Part shown: positions 26,330 to 36,794 of the stretch, one piece after another
How positions within the stretch are numbered: position 1 is the stretch's first letter
Layout: every line of letters begins with the position of its first letter
Assembly: GCA_963576725.1 (NCBI GenBank)
Contig: OY755240.1
Span: 64,382,412 to 64,446,411, forward strand
Source of the DNA: Azorinus chamasolen
Lineage: Eukaryota > Mollusca > Bivalvia > Cardiida > Solecurtidae
Reading direction: 5' to 3'
Length of the DNA stretch: 64,000 nucleotides
Made by a program: the position numbers and the translations under genes
Notes under the pieces: model-generated
What the model was told of the DNA's origin: nothing
Databases searched by the model: none
The model's input: the letters and a program-made list of their open reading frames with translations, nothing else

Positions 26330-26640
26330 AAAAGTCCAGGTAAGATGCGTATAAAACCACAGGGGGTATTTCGTGGGTCTAGATGGTCTAAAAAGTCAAA
26401 AAAAAATGATTGGGTCGATTTAGTGTTATATTATATACGTATATAAAATATAACACTAAATCGACCTAATCATTTTTGTTTTTGACTTTTTAGACCATCT
26501 AGACCCACCCACGAAATGCACCCCCCCCCCCCCCCCCTTGTGATTTAAACATTTTCAAGAATAATGCCTTTATTTCTCCACCAACCCCTATACTATGTCT
26601 GCTCTTCATCTCGAAGATTAGTCAGATTGCGTGTAGCATG
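26330..26640. mobile_element. D MITE split by J4 palindrome
   Basis: AAGTCCAGGTAAGATGCGT before and AACATTTTCAAGAATAATGC after J4 rejoin as D; the D right part is eroded. Confidence 0.65.
26362..26530. mobile_element. J4: near-perfect palindrome
   Basis: Arms GGGGGTATTTCGTGGGTC and GACCCACCCACGAAATGCA extend about 75 bp each around TATATACGTATATA. A C-run (26521-26537) sits at the right end. Confidence 0.82.
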
Positions 26641-26676
26641 ATGACTTTAGCATGCGGAATAAATGACCTCTACCTA

Positions 26677-26873
26677 CAGTACAAACTGATCTAAGCGGTC
26701 ATTCATTTATTGAACATAGGAGTCTTAAAAAGCAGGTGGTTGCTTAATACACGTACGGGGCAAAGGTAATACAGAAAACTCCTATAGGAGCTTTCTGCAT
26801 TACGTTTGACCTGCATTAAGCTACAACCTGCCTTACAGACCCATAATTATACCTCTTCTTGATGGCCGCTTAA
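26677..26873. mobile_element. A1 MITE, cut by C at TTAA
   Basis: CAGTACAAACTGATCTAAGC, core hairpin, then GATGGCCGCTTAA where C begins; the last part of A1 is not found after the insert. Confidence 0.8.
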
Positions 26874-27008
26874 CTCATCCCCTCATAGATTATTTTTAGA
26901 TCCAACCTCTTTGAATAAATCTACCGAAAAGAAGAATTAACTAGAGAAAAGGAAATGTTTAGAATTTTGTAGTTCTGAAACCATTGTGATAAATAGAGCA
27001 TTTGCTCC
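26870..27008. mobile_element. Half C element
   Basis: TTAACTCATCCCCTCATAG through AATAGAGCATTTGCTCC and stops exactly at the hairpin centre, where a B2 begins. Confidence 0.82.
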
Positions 27009-27252
27009 TTAACCCTTTACTCTGTGAATATTTGTGTTAAGATCTCATGATCATTAATTATCTAAATGTTTGCAGTTGCAATATACACAAGGGAAGGTTT
27101 TACCTTTGAACAAACTCTCGGATCTGATATGTATTGTTTCATAAGCAAACAGAACATATCCTGATCCAATGGAAAATGTACAGTAGCCGTCTGGTCTGGG
27201 TCTGCTCTGTTGGCGAAGGATTAATAAACATGTGTGTTTGAGGTAAAGGGCT
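27009..27252. mobile_element. B2 MITE
   Basis: TTAACCCTTTACTCTGTG to GAGGTAAAGGGCTA; hairpin CAGAACATATCCTGATCC/GTCTGGTCTGGGTCTGC. Confidence 0.78.
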
Positions 27253-27614
27253 ATTTCTATCTGGACTGTTTCTTAAGGATTTCACCTAGTCATTGAGTTC
27301 TTATTTTATGACTAGCTACACATAATCATGGTGCAAAATGTATCAAGAATGCATTGGTTAAATGTTGGTATGCTAGCAGCGAATATGACTGTGATATCTT
27401 TTACAAGTTGTGGATGAAGATGAGACGCCAAGTAACTGTTTGTCGTTCTCATTGTAATTTTCCAAGGATGAAGTTCTAAGAACATGTGAGAGATGAAGCA
27501 AACGACATCGTTTGAACACGTCACGTATTTAGTGTACAAATTGTTAGTTAACTAAATGCATGCGAAGTAACTGTCTACTACAGTTCCCAAAAGTAAATAT
27601 TTCTGTTATTACTC

Positions 27615-27700
27615 TTCATTCATATGTTCGTTCGTTCATTCATTCGTTCACTCATTCGTTCGTTCGTTGGCTTGTCCGTTCGTTCATTCATTCATTCATT
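27615..27700. repeat. TTCG/TTCA microsatellite
   Basis: Imperfect GTTCGTTCATTCATTC tetranucleotide run. Confidence 0.85.
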
Positions 27701-27719
27701 AATGGTCCTATAGTAAATC

Positions 27720-27955
27720 ACGTTTAAATACGCATTTCTACGCCTTTGCAAATAGAGTAGACCCAGATCAGACGTCTCCTGTAGGAGCCGACTGATCAGG
27801 GTCTGTTTTGTTTACTTATGATATAATATAGACATGTTTCTACAGTTTCTACCATAGCTAAAACATCCTGTGTACACGTGCTAATATTACAATTAATCTA
27901 ATTAATGATCACAATGTAATTACTTTTTACATGAATATCCATGGAATTTAAATTG
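27720..27955. mobile_element. B2 MITE
   Basis: Hairpin GTAGACCCAGATCAGACG/CGACTGATCAGGGTCTG and the full right interior; outer ends eroded. Confidence 0.78.
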
Positions 27956-28185
27956 TTAACAAATTCCTTCATATTGATGCCTTTTGACGTCTCTGTAAAA
28001 TTCACTTTTTGAAACCATTGTGATAAATAGAGCATTTGCTCCTATGGAGCAAATGCTCTATTTATCACAGTGGTTTAAAACCTACAAAATTAAAAGACAA
28101 ATCCTTTTTGCTAGTAAATGCTCCTTTTCGCTAGATCTATTCAAATAGATTGTGTCTAAAAATAGTCTATGAGGTAATGGGTTGA
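27956..28185. mobile_element. Full-length C MITE
   Basis: TTAACAAATTCCTTCATATTG to GAGGTAATGGGTTGA, 230 bp. Confidence 0.85.
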
Positions 28186-28211
28186 ATGACGCTTACTGGT
28201 TAAACATAGTA

Positions 28212-28319
28212 CAGTAAAACCAAGCTACTCCGAATATTTATTAAAGAAGAATGACATACTTATGAATACTTAATCATGTTAATGCAGGGTGAAAGTCATG
28301 CAGAAAGCTCCCAAGGGAG
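28212..28319. mobile_element. Half A6 MITE
   Basis: CAGTAAAACCAAGCTACTCC through AAAGTCATGCAGAAAGCTCC and CAAGGGAG; stops just past the hairpin centre. Confidence 0.75.
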
Positions 28320-28369
28320 TACATACATGTATGTAATTCTGTAGATCATCTCCTTCAGTGGGCACATGA

Positions 28370-28584
28370 CTGTTTTGGGATGCTTCACCTTCTGCTCTCA
28401 CAGCAAATGTCGTCTGTAGTAAATACTGTTTTTTTTCTTCATTTATTTAAACAAAAATAAAGCGAGTATCAGAATATCAAGTACTTTGGGTCCTGATGAG
28501 ACGCCAACTTATTCGGTGTCTCATATGGATCCAAGCTGTTTGCAAAATGCACAACACATTCTCCAATAAAGTGCTGAAAGTTAA
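28370..28584. mobile_element. E MITE
   Basis: AATGTCGTCTGTAGT interior, hairpin CTTTGGGTCCTGATGAGACG/GGTGTCTCATATGGATCC, right end GCTGAAAGTTAA. Confidence 0.78.
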
Positions 28585-28589
28585 AAGAA

Positions 28590-28845
28590 GGCAACCATTA
28601 AATTCAAGGGTTTTCTGCATTATTTTCCTCTTTTATTGAGCTACCATCTGCCTTAAACCTTTACTCATAGACACATAAAATTCTCTGATCAGGGTCTGCT
28701 ATGTTTGCTTATGGAATAATATAAATCTGATTTTACAGTTTCTGATATTTCAACATTTCATGTGTTCACATGCCATTGTAAAAATAGTCTTATCAGTTTC
28801 CATAGTGTCATTATATCTTACATGAATATTCATAGAGTAAAGGAT
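28590..28845. mobile_element. A fragment followed by half B2
   Basis: GGCAACCATTAAATTCAAGG and TTGAGCTACCATCTGCC (A), then TTAAACCTTTACTCATAG joined directly to the hairpin right arm CTCTGATCAGGGTCTGC and B2 right interior. Confidence 0.68.
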
Positions 28846-28902
28846 TCACTAACCGGCAGTCAGACAGCTATGATGACCGATTTTGAAGGTTGATTCTGTA
28901 TA

Positions 28903-29263
28903 CAGTGCTCCCTCTCTACAACGACACCCTTTGGGATGCGAATATTGTATGTGTTGTTCAGAGGGAGTTGTTATAGGGAGGGAAAATCAAACATAATTAG
29001 CTTGTTTGTAGATCCCCAGATAAGTTGTATTTCGAGAACTAAAACCGTTATGCCTCAATCAAATCCTATGTTGTGACCACTCTTTAGAATCGTCACAAAG
29101 TGACGATTCTAAAGAGTGGTCACAACATAGGGTTTGATGGAGGCATAAAGAAAATACGATGGAAAAAGTTGTTTCTGGATCCTTGTTGTTTCGGAAACAG
29201 TGACATGCGTTGTTGTAAGGAGGGAATCGTTATTGAGAGGGCCGTTGTAGGGAGGGAGCACTG
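28903..29263. mobile_element. H MITE copy 2 (361 bp)
   Basis: CAGTGCTCCCTCTCTACAAC to GTAGGGAGGGAGCACTG, TA both sides, same length as copy 1 and very similar throughout. Confidence 0.9.
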
Positions 29264-29270
29264 TATAATA

Positions 29271-29684
29271 CAAAGGAATATGTCCTAAGCAGTCATTCAT
29301 TTATTGTTAAAACACAGGTGGTTGCTTAATGCAGGGCAAAGGTAATGCAGAATGCTCCTATGACATGCATTAAGCTACATGTACCATCTGCCTTACAGAC
29401 CCATTATTAGACTTTTTATGGCGGCCTAACCCTTTCCCGCATATAAACATATTTTCACGCATCTGCAAACAAAGTAGATTCCAGATCAGACGGCTCCTAT
29501 AGGAGCCGTCTGATCAGGGTATGCTCTGTTTGCTAATGTATTTTGATAAATATGTTTCTTTAGTTTTCTAAAATGGCTACAATGTTCCACCTTCTATATT
29601 TCATTATAACTATTTTGTCCATGAATATTCATTAGGTATTGAACTTTGTAATAAACATAGAAAGGCTTAAGCCAGGTTCTACTG
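29271..29684. mobile_element. A1 MITE carrying nested B
   Basis: CAAAGGAATATGTCCTAAGC to GCCAGGTTCTACTG with TA both sides; left core arm plus a shortened apex; B inserted in the right end. Confidence 0.82.
29426..29670. mobile_element. Full-length B MITE nested in A1
   Basis: CTAACCCTTTCCCGCATAT (TTAA mutated to CTAA) to ACATAGAAAGGCTTAA; hairpin GATTCCAGATCAGACGG/CCGTCTGATCAGGGTATG. Confidence 0.85.
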
Positions 29685-29818
29685 TAAACTATTAACTCTC
29701 GTTTAAGAGCAACTGTTTCGATTGCACATTTCCCCATTAAAAATACTGTTGTGCATTTTATGCACGTTTCTAGCTTCAGGCATAGACAAATCACGTTTAC
29801 AAAGTACTTGTACATGTA

Positions 29819-30223
29819 CTTCAAACCTCCACTAAAACGACTTCTTCATGAATAAACACAAGTGTCTTTAACCCTTTCCTTCATATACACACTTTTTCAC
29901 GCATTTGCAAATAGAGTGGGCCCAGATCAGACGGCTCCTATAGGAGTCTGGTCAGAGTCTGCTCTATTTGCTAATGAAATTTGATAGGTCTGCTTCTTTA
30001 GTTTTTAAAATGGCTACAATATTCAATTATAACTAGTTTGTCCATTAATATTCAGTAGGTATTGAAAATTGGACTAAATATAGAACAGAGAAAAGGGTTG
30101 AAAACAGGTGGTTGCTTAATGTAAGATGGAGCTTTCTGCAAAATCTTTGTCATGCGTCAAACTACAATCTGCCCTATATATATTATTCCTTTTTTAGGCA
30201 GTCGGTTTAGAGAGATTTTGCTG
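29819..30223. mobile_element. A2-like MITE carrying nested B
   Basis: CTTCAAACCTCCACTAAAACG left; GGTGGTTGCTTAATGTAAG and GTCAAACTACAATCTGCC core arms after B; right end AGAGAGATTTTGCTG. Confidence 0.75.
29868..30101. mobile_element. B MITE nested in A2
   Basis: TTAACCCTTTCCTTCATATA to AGAGAAAAGGGTTGA; right stem arm shortened to AGTCTGGTCAGAGTC. Confidence 0.84.
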
Positions 30224-30275
30224 TAAACGAAACATTTATACAATATAATCTTTATCCTGCTGTAAAAATGATATA

Positions 30276-30459
30276 TAGTAGAACATGTCTTAAGCGGTCA
30301 TCAAAAACGGGGTCTGTAAGGAAGGTGGTAGCTTAATGCAGTTCAAACGTAATGCAGAAAGCTCGTATAGGAGCTTTCTGCATTACTTTGCCCTGTATTA
30401 AGAAGCCACCTCACTCCAATGTTAAATAAATGAATGTCCGTTTAGGACAGGTTCTACTG
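30276..30459. mobile_element. A1 MITE
   Basis: TAGTAGAACATGTCTTAAGC to GGACAGGTTCTACTG, TA on the right; core arms intact. Confidence 0.85.
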
Positions 30460-30479
30460 TACATGAATACTTACGGCCA

Positions 30480-30657
30480 GGGTCCATGCTTATAAAACTT
30501 TTAGTTGAGTCTGAGAACGTTCTCAAGCATTTGATTGGTCAGATTTGAGCCTCTGGCTCAAATCTGACCAATCAAAAGCTTGAGAACTCAAATCTGACCA
30601 ATCAAAAGCCTGAGAACGAAACTCAGACTCAACTAAAAGCTTTATAAGCATGGACCC
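30480..30657. mobile_element. I element copy 1 (178 bp)
   Basis: GGGTCCATGCTTATAAAAC to TTTATAAGCATGGACCC. Long stem built on CTCAAATCTGACCAATCAAA; one arm carries a tandem repeat of this segment. Confidence 0.85.
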
Positions 30658-31082
30658 AGATCTGTTGCAAAGTATTTCCAATTGGTTCAAGCCTTTGAGG
30701 AATTATTGACTAAATGTTAAACAGGCGCCGCGCTACTTGACACTGTAGTTTTTGGAGAATGAAATGAGTAAAATTCAGAGGATCAATATTGAAGATAGTA
30801 ATACCATTACCCCGCAATGGTAAAAATAATTAGGTCTGTCCAAATCTTGAACCGGTACAAAGCTGGTTACTTTCGATTTGATGAAGCTTTTGAGAAACAA
30901 TTGACCGAACACCAAAGAGCTCGGGTTAATGTCGCTCAAATACGTCGTAAAGAATAAACAGTTTCACGTTCAGACACAATCAGCAATAATGTTACAATAT
31001 AATGCATAGATACGAGGGCATATCAAACAGTTTTGAGCCTCGGGCATTGTTTTCATTCAGATCGATCAATGCTTTCACGCCT

Positions 31083-31260
31083 GGGTCCATGCTTATAAAG
31101 CTTTTAGTTGAGTCTGAGTTTCGTTCTCAAGCTTTTGATTGGTTAGATTTGAGTTCTCAAGATTTTGATTGGTCAGATTTGAGCCAGAGGCTCAAATCTG
31201 ACCAATCAAAAGCTTGAGAACGTACTCAGACTCAACTAACAGTTTTATAAGCATGGACCC
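31083..31260. mobile_element. I element copy 2 (178 bp), nested in mariner
   Basis: GGGTCCATGCTTATAAAGC to TTTATAAGCATGGACCC, the same length as copy 1 600 bp away; the tandemly repeated segment is in the opposite arm. Confidence 0.86.
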
Positions 31261-31429
31261 TGATGTGCACCAGTGTGTTAACTATTGAGTACAGAACGGA
31301 TTATCTCCATTATTGTAATCATTTAATCTCAACACTTCGGTAAAGAGCTTTTGAACGCCTATATCCTGTGTGAAAAGAGCGCTATATAAATGTGGTATAA
31401 TAAATAAAGAGGCATACCCCTAGTGAGTT

Positions 31430-31880
31430 GGCAAAAAATGGACCAAACTGAATACTGAGCGGTGACCAAGTTTTTAGTCCTAGATGGGTAAGTCTGCAAG
31501 GCAGGTTAAAGAGCGAATGATGGATGTTTATGGAGAGTCTTCTCCTTCTTCTGCAACTATCAAACCCTGGGTGAAGGAATTCCAACGTGGCAGAGAGAGA
31601 GTTTAGACGATGACGCCCGGTCAGGACTGCTGAACCCGGGCGCGAGTTTGGCTATAAACTCCTTCCTCGCCCACCCTACTCACCGGACCTAGTCCCCAGC
31701 GACTTCCTCCTCTTTCACAGACCGAAGATTTGATGATGGCAATGAGCTGTCTGCTGCTGTGGAGGGATGGCTAGGGGACCAAGATGCTGACTTCTACCGC
31801 TCAGGTATTATTGATTGGCAAACCAGGTTAAACACGTGTGTGGAGTTGGAAGGGGACTATGTCGAAAAATAAAGCAATTA
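31430..31880 (+). pseudogene. Mariner transposase remnant
   Basis: N-terminal part reads VKERMMDVYGESSPSSATI then KPWVKEFQRGRESLDDDARS (helix-turn-helix region). After a large internal deletion the C-terminal part, in another frame, reads SPDLVPSDFLLF with the third catalytic aspartate region, and ends LNTCVELEGDYVEK plus stop, the usual mariner C-terminus. The DD(34)D centre is mostly gone, so it is inactive. Confidence 0.85.
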
Positions 31881-31943
31881 TCTTCCAAAAATCCAGCCCT
31901 TTCTATGTGAGGCTCAAAACTTTTTGATATCCCCTCGTACGTG

Positions 31944-32136
31944 CAGAACAACAGATAAAGGTGTGTATTCAAATATTAAAATACTAGTAGTCATTTCTCC
32001 ACCAAACCCTATGTTGTAACCACTCTTTAGAATCGTCTCGAAGAGACAATTCTAAAGAGTGGCCACAACATAGGGTTTGGTGGAGAAAAAAGCACGTTAA
32101 AATGTTTAAATGTACGCCATCTTATATAGACCTCTA
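31944..32136. mobile_element. D MITE
   Basis: CAGAACAACAGATAAAGGTG to CTTATATAGACCTCT; full hairpin ACCACTCTTTAGAATCGTCT. Confidence 0.84.
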
Positions 32137-32445
32137 CATGTATATCAAATTACGTTAATAAGATCTAAGTGTTATTGCTCTGGTTATTTGCCGAGTACCA
32201 ATGGAATCGCATACAGAAACCAAAGTACCATAGTGCTCAGGAGACGATTTGCTATAGTTTGCTTTTCGTGGTGTTGAGCTTATGTGGTCAACTACGTCAT
32301 TTGTGTAACGGAATTTGTAGTCAAGGAGTGATAGTATCTCCTTATTATTCATCGTACATTTTGGTTTGAATCACTGTCTGTTTTTTTTTAAATGGGACCC
32401 AAACCCATGACCTCACCCTGCCACCCAATACTGTGTCAACAAACA

Positions 32446-32755
32446 CAGGTCCAGATAAGATTAAATTAAATTAAAACTTTTTCAAGAATACAGTAGAACT
32501 TTCTAATGCAAACACTAAATGAATAAGCTTTCTGCATAAGTTTCGTCCTGCATTTATCTACCACCTACATTTAAGACCCATAATTAGACATGATTTGGTG
32601 GTCGCATTAGAGGGATTCTACTGTAGCTCCTTTATTTCTCCTCCAAACCCTCGAAGAGACGATTCTAAAGAGTGGTCACAACATAGGGTTTTATTGAGAA
32701 ATAAAGGAGTTATTCTTGAAAATGTTTTAATTTACGCATCTTATCTGGATCTCTG
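32446..32755. mobile_element. D MITE carrying nested A2
   Basis: CAGGTCCAGATAAGATTAA to CTTATCTGGATCTCTG. A2 sits at the TA of CAAGAATAGCTCC; left stem arm lost. Confidence 0.82.
32491..32623. mobile_element. A2 MITE (half core) nested in D
   Basis: CAGTAGAACTTTCTAATGC to TTAGAGGGATTCTACTG, TA both sides. The left core arm is missing; it resumes at AGCTTTCTGCATAAG, just past the hairpin apex. Confidence 0.84.
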
Positions 32756-33059
32756 TTATATATCTAAAATGTCAAATTTAACAACTTTGCAAGGTACTGA
32801 AATTTAACCGAATGAACACCTCGTTCATTCAGTGCCATCAGAGCTTTGATTGTGGTAGCGGTGGTGGTGGTGGGTTGATTTTCAGAGGAGATAAAGGGGA
32901 ATAATTTAAGATGCAATATACATCTGCTTTCAATAGTTATCTTTCTTTGTACACACGCCTCCTATACTCTCCATGACACGCTCGAGAAGCTATTCCGATT
33001 GCTGTCTACGAAACGACACGAACAGTTAGAACATCACCGACGACGCAGCATCGACTGTT
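32756..33059. other. No gene seen
   Basis: A short GGTGGTGGTGGTGG run near 32865; otherwise nothing recognised. Confidence 0.4.
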
Positions 33060-33960
33060 TTAGGCTACAGTCCAACTAGCACTTGCGATCGTTAAAGACC
33101 ACTGCCAACCTCTGAAACTGACGATCGTCTGCGATTGTTGGCGACTAAATTTAAGAAAATGCTTCGCAGTCACATTGGAGATACATCTGCGATCATCGAC
33201 GATAGGTACTCGTACGAAGGTTCCACGATCACTTCCGACCTGTCGTCCGACCATCGCACGATCACTTCCAACTACTTAAAATTAGCAGCGACTAGTGGAG
33301 ACTAGTGAAGATCATCGTATGTTTGTCGTACGATTGACGTTCGACAGTTCTGCGATCACTGATGACCTGAATAAGTTTGGGGTATAAATACGAACTTATT
33401 CCGAATGATAAGTATCATTTTGTGGGGAGAATTGCAGTAAAGTATATCGAATAATGGTTATGGCAAATGCCCCTTTTTAGAATAATGTTGCCGTTTTCCA
33501 ATTTCTCTCTCAATGTTGGCATCTTTTTCGGACCTTTTAACCTTAGTTTTCCTCTTTACTATTTTTTGGTGGCATTTCGATTTGCACCCAGTGCTATCAA
33601 ACAGCAATTGAAGACTGTTCCTTGATGGACCAGGTTATATAGCTGTATGGTCACGTTGTTGAAGGTAATCAGCCAGTCGCTGGTGATCGCACGGCAGTCA
33701 TAGGTAATTTTATCACCAGCGACCAGATAAAAGATTGTTGGAGACCTTCGTACGACGATCGTACGATTACCTAAAACCACCGGCGATCAGTTCGATCGCA
33801 AGGAGGTTGTTGTGCATGCTCAACAACCCCACTAATACTGAAATTGGTTGCACCACTGGAAACAATTACCAGCGATTACTGAAGAATCACTGGCGATTAT
33901 CAGTGACTTGTCGTGCGACCTTCGTACGACTATCCTTACATGTATTATCAGGATCAAGAA
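33060..33960. repeat. Degenerate inverted region rich in GATCG/CGTACGA
   Basis: Motifs GTACGAAGGT, ACGATCACTTCC and complements GACCTTCGTACGAC recur on both halves (33205-33260 and 33735-33930), a diffuse inverted repeat. Probably an old DNA element of unknown type. Confidence 0.5.
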
Positions 33961-34324
33961 TTAGTAAAATCGAGCTCAGCTTGAGACCGATTTTAGGCTT
34001 AGACTTGAGCCGGATTTTCAGAAATTATCTTCTTCACAACAGCAGGTGTTAAGTGCTTGTGTGGCGACCGTAAAAAGTCGCCCCGTACTTCATTCTCAGT
34101 GTTGTTATATTTTCTGGTCCTTCGGGATCATAAGTTTTGATGGTATACATTTTGAAAATTGAATACTGCTTAAGCCGGTGCTAGGGGAGCGTGAGTAGTG
34201 TTGGACTTTTAATTGCTACTCATGAACAGACTCAATAAAACCGAGTCTGCAATTTTCTGTTTGGCATTGCTACTTTTGCTTTCGAAGGATCACCCACTTT
34301 CAGAATTTCAGAATACTTTTCGGA

Positions 34325-34462
34325 ATGTGGCTGCTTAATGCATGATGAAAGTCCTGCAGAAAGCTCAAAGAGGAGCTAGATTTTCACCCTGCATTAAGCT
34401 GCCACCTGTCCCTAAGACCGATACTTATACTAAAATGAACGTCCGGTTTACATGGGTTCAAC
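34325..34462. mobile_element. A3 MITE, left-truncated
   Basis: GTGGCTGCTTAATGCATG, imperfect hairpin, right part to GTCCGGTTTACATGGG. Confidence 0.72.
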
Positions 34463-34468
34463 TACATA

Positions 34469-34672
34469 CAGTAAAACCTCGATTATCCGAATTTTCGGTA
34501 TAGAAGAATTTAGACCCTTTTAGGCAGGTGGCTGCTTAATGCATGGTGAAAGTCATGCAGAAAGCTCCTAGAGGAGCTTTCTGCATGACTTTCACCATGC
34601 ATTAAGCTGCCATCTGTCTTAAAGATCGATAATAATACTTATTTTAGTGTTCGGATAATCGAAGTTTTACTG
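34469..34672. mobile_element. A6 MITE
   Basis: CAGTAAAACCTCGATTATCC to GGATAATCGAAGTTTTACTG, TA both sides, 204 bp; perfect core arms. The ends are classic Tigger-like. Confidence 0.9.
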
Positions 34673-34711
34673 TATATACAATATAATCTCTGAATTGAAC
34701 ACTCAAATAAC

Positions 34712-34930
34712 TATCGATGTGGGTGTTTACTCAAAGATGACATCATGAATATCAATTAGATAGGTTTTTTTTATAATCTCATATCAGCAGACATCTTTGT
34801 TCATTGAAAACACTGTAGGATCAGATCTATATTAATACATAAGCAATCAGAGCAGGCAGCTCCTAAAGAAATTGTCTGGTCTGGGTCTACTCTATTTGCA
34901 TATGCGTTAAATGACGCATCTAGAGACTAA
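34712..34930. mobile_element. Degenerate B2 MITE
   Basis: GTGTTTACTCAAAGATGAC ... AGCAATCAGAGCAGGCAGC, GTCTGGTCTGGGTCTACTC; ends mutated. Confidence 0.65.
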
Positions 34931-34978
34931 ATGTTAGACAAGGGAGTTCCATATATGACTACCCCCAACCTCATTGCA

Positions 34979-35229
34979 TTAACTTTATTGGCGCCAAATT
35001 TAAAAGTGTCGTCTGCAATAATAATTTCATATTAAATATAATTCTAAACTAAATAATAAAGGTATATTAGTAAAACATTTATTTTTAAAAACCTGTATGA
35101 TTGGGCTAAAATAATACAGAAAATAGTGAAGTCCCAGGTCAGATGCCGCCTTGAAAAGGCGGCATCTGACCTTGGACTGCACTGTTTTCAATGGTGCCAA
35201 CAGGCGACATTGGCACCTAAAAAGTTAAA
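34979..35229. mobile_element. Family K MITE, full hairpin (251 bp)
   Basis: TTAACTTTATTGGCGCCAA to GGCACCTAAAAAGTTAA. Hairpin GTCCCAGGTCAGATGCCGCC with complement, apex CTTGAAAAGG. Flanks (CATTGCA before, AGAGAGTTTTACT after) suggest insertion in an A core TTAA. Confidence 0.83.
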
Positions 35230-35290
35230 TAGACACTTGTCTAATAAAATACTAATACTTCGGTTTAGAGAGTTTTACTTACAGTTATAA

Positions 35291-35508
35291 ATAATAACCC
35301 TTTTGTCCACGAATATTTATGAAATGAATAATGGCATCATTCATTTTTTATTAGATTAACTTTTATAACGGAATGTGGACACAGGAATTTTTGGCCATGT
35401 CAGAAACCGTAGAATCATATCTGTAATATTTCATAAGCAAACAGGGCAGACCCTGATCAGACGTCTGAGAAAGGCATAGAAAGGCCTATTTATGGAGTAA
35501 AGGGTTTA
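35291..35508. mobile_element. B2 MITE, hairpin deleted
   Basis: AACCCTTTTGTCCACGAA to GGAGTAAAGGGTTTA; left arm GGGCAGACCCTGATCAGACG then jumps to GAAAGGCATAG. Confidence 0.78.
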
Positions 35509-35595
35509 GCTAAATACTATTCATGCATACATTACTTATTACGGGGATATTCTTTTGTAAAGGGTTTAGAGGTGACAAGAAGCGTGTATCCTTTA

Positions 35596-35816
35596 CAGTA
35601 AAAACCCTCTAAACTGGACGTTCAATTTACCAAAAATGTAGGACAGGTAAATTTCTAATGCAGGTTGAAAGTCATGCAGAAAGCTCCTCTCGGAGCTTTC
35701 TGCATGACTTTCACACTGCATTAAGCAGTCACCTTCCTAAAAGCTTGAATAATGCACCTGTCTAAAAGTATCCAAACTTTTCTCTTCTAGAATTCCGGTT
35801 TATAGGGGTTCTGCTG
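35596..35816. mobile_element. A3 MITE
   Basis: CAGTAAAAACCCTCTAAACTGG to TATAGGGGTTCTGCTG; core apex GCTCCTCTCGGAGC. Confidence 0.86.
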
Positions 35817-35851
35817 TACATGTGGACCTTTGAGCTTTGAACTCCGCAACT

Positions 35852-36008
35852 TTAACCCTTTATTTCAGGGGCCGTCTGATCTGGGTCTGCTCTGTTTCCC
35901 TTTGGAAATTAGAAGTGTCTGCCATGGACATATGTCATCATAAAAAACTCATCTAATCAATATTCGTAATGTCAATATTTCTTTTATGAATATCATGAGG
36001 TAAAAATC
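35852..36008. mobile_element. Half B2 element
   Basis: AACCCTTTATTTCAGG joined directly to right arm GGCCGTCTGATCTGGGTCTG; left arm missing. Confidence 0.7.
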
Positions 36009-36067
36009 CATCAAATGGACAATTCCAATATTTTTAGGTCAACCTTATCGTTAACATGCGGATACCT

Positions 36068-36323
36068 TTAACACTTTCCCTCATGTAAACGTGTTTTCAC
36101 GCATTTGTAAACAGAGTAGACCCAGATCAGACGGCTCCTGTAGGAGCCGTCTGATCAGGGCCTGCTCTGTTTGCCAAATAGAATTTGATAGATCTGTTTC
36201 TTTAGTTCCTAATATGGCAACATTGTTTCATCTTCCATGGTCTGACATTGAAAAATGTTTGTGTCTATGAATATTCAGTAGGTGTTGAAATTTGTAACAA
36301 ACATAGAACAGAGAAATGGTTAA
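36068..36323. mobile_element. Full-length B MITE (256 bp)
   Basis: TTAACACTTTCCCTCATG to AACAGAGAAATGGTTAA; long hairpin with apex GCTCCTGTAGGAGC. Confidence 0.9.
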
Positions 36324-36391
36324 TAGGAGCCCTCTCGCCCGGGGACTACACTGTTTGCAAATGCCAGTAGCTTCCCGCATTCAAAGGGTTA
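36324..36391. mobile_element. Half F element
   Basis: Starts TAGGAGCCCTCTCGCCCGG, i.e. at the hairpin centre, and runs to TTCAAAGGGTTAA. Confidence 0.75.
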
Positions 36392-36392
36392 A

Positions 36393-36610
36393 GGGTATTG
36401 AAAATTAGCCCTGTTCATGCTGCTATCGTACATGTCTGCATTTGCAAATAGTGTAGACCCATATGGGACAACCCCTACCGCTCCTATATGGGTCTGCCCT
36501 ATTTGCCACTATAATTCGGTGACCAGGATTTATTTAACTTTAGAATAATTCGGCTAATTGATAGTCATATTGGACGGATTCACTTTTGAATATTCAGCAT
36601 GAGATGGGTT
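36393..36610. mobile_element. Variant B/F hairpin element
   Basis: Hairpin TTTGCAAATAGTGTAGACCC/GGGTCTGCCCTATTTGCC with an unusual short ATATGGG inner stem; ends GAGATGGGTT. Confidence 0.6.
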
Positions 36611-36794
36611 TATAGTTTTCAATTACAGTCACAGTTATGCATTGGAGATTCTCGACGTGATATAGCGTACGCTTAACTCATGAAAGTAAATGGATTGTAT
36701 AATAAGATTTAAAAGCTTTCAAACTTTGAAGCCATTGCATATTGCATCAATGATTTTGAAGTTAGCCCTTTGACATACTGAAAAACATGTCCAC

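Larger units (their letters stand above)
31013..31937. mobile_element. Internally deleted mariner transposon
   Basis: Inverted ends CGAGGGCATATCAAACAG (31013) and its relative ending CCCCTCG (31937), with TA on both sides, enclose a transposase remnant, an I element (31083-31260) and sequence ending GCGCTATATAAATG that looks like a retroposon tail. Confidence 0.85.

Noticed and set aside
30961..31930. Long terminal repeats or retrovirus-like element
   Set aside because: The paired ends are inverted, not direct, and the coding remnant is mariner transposase.
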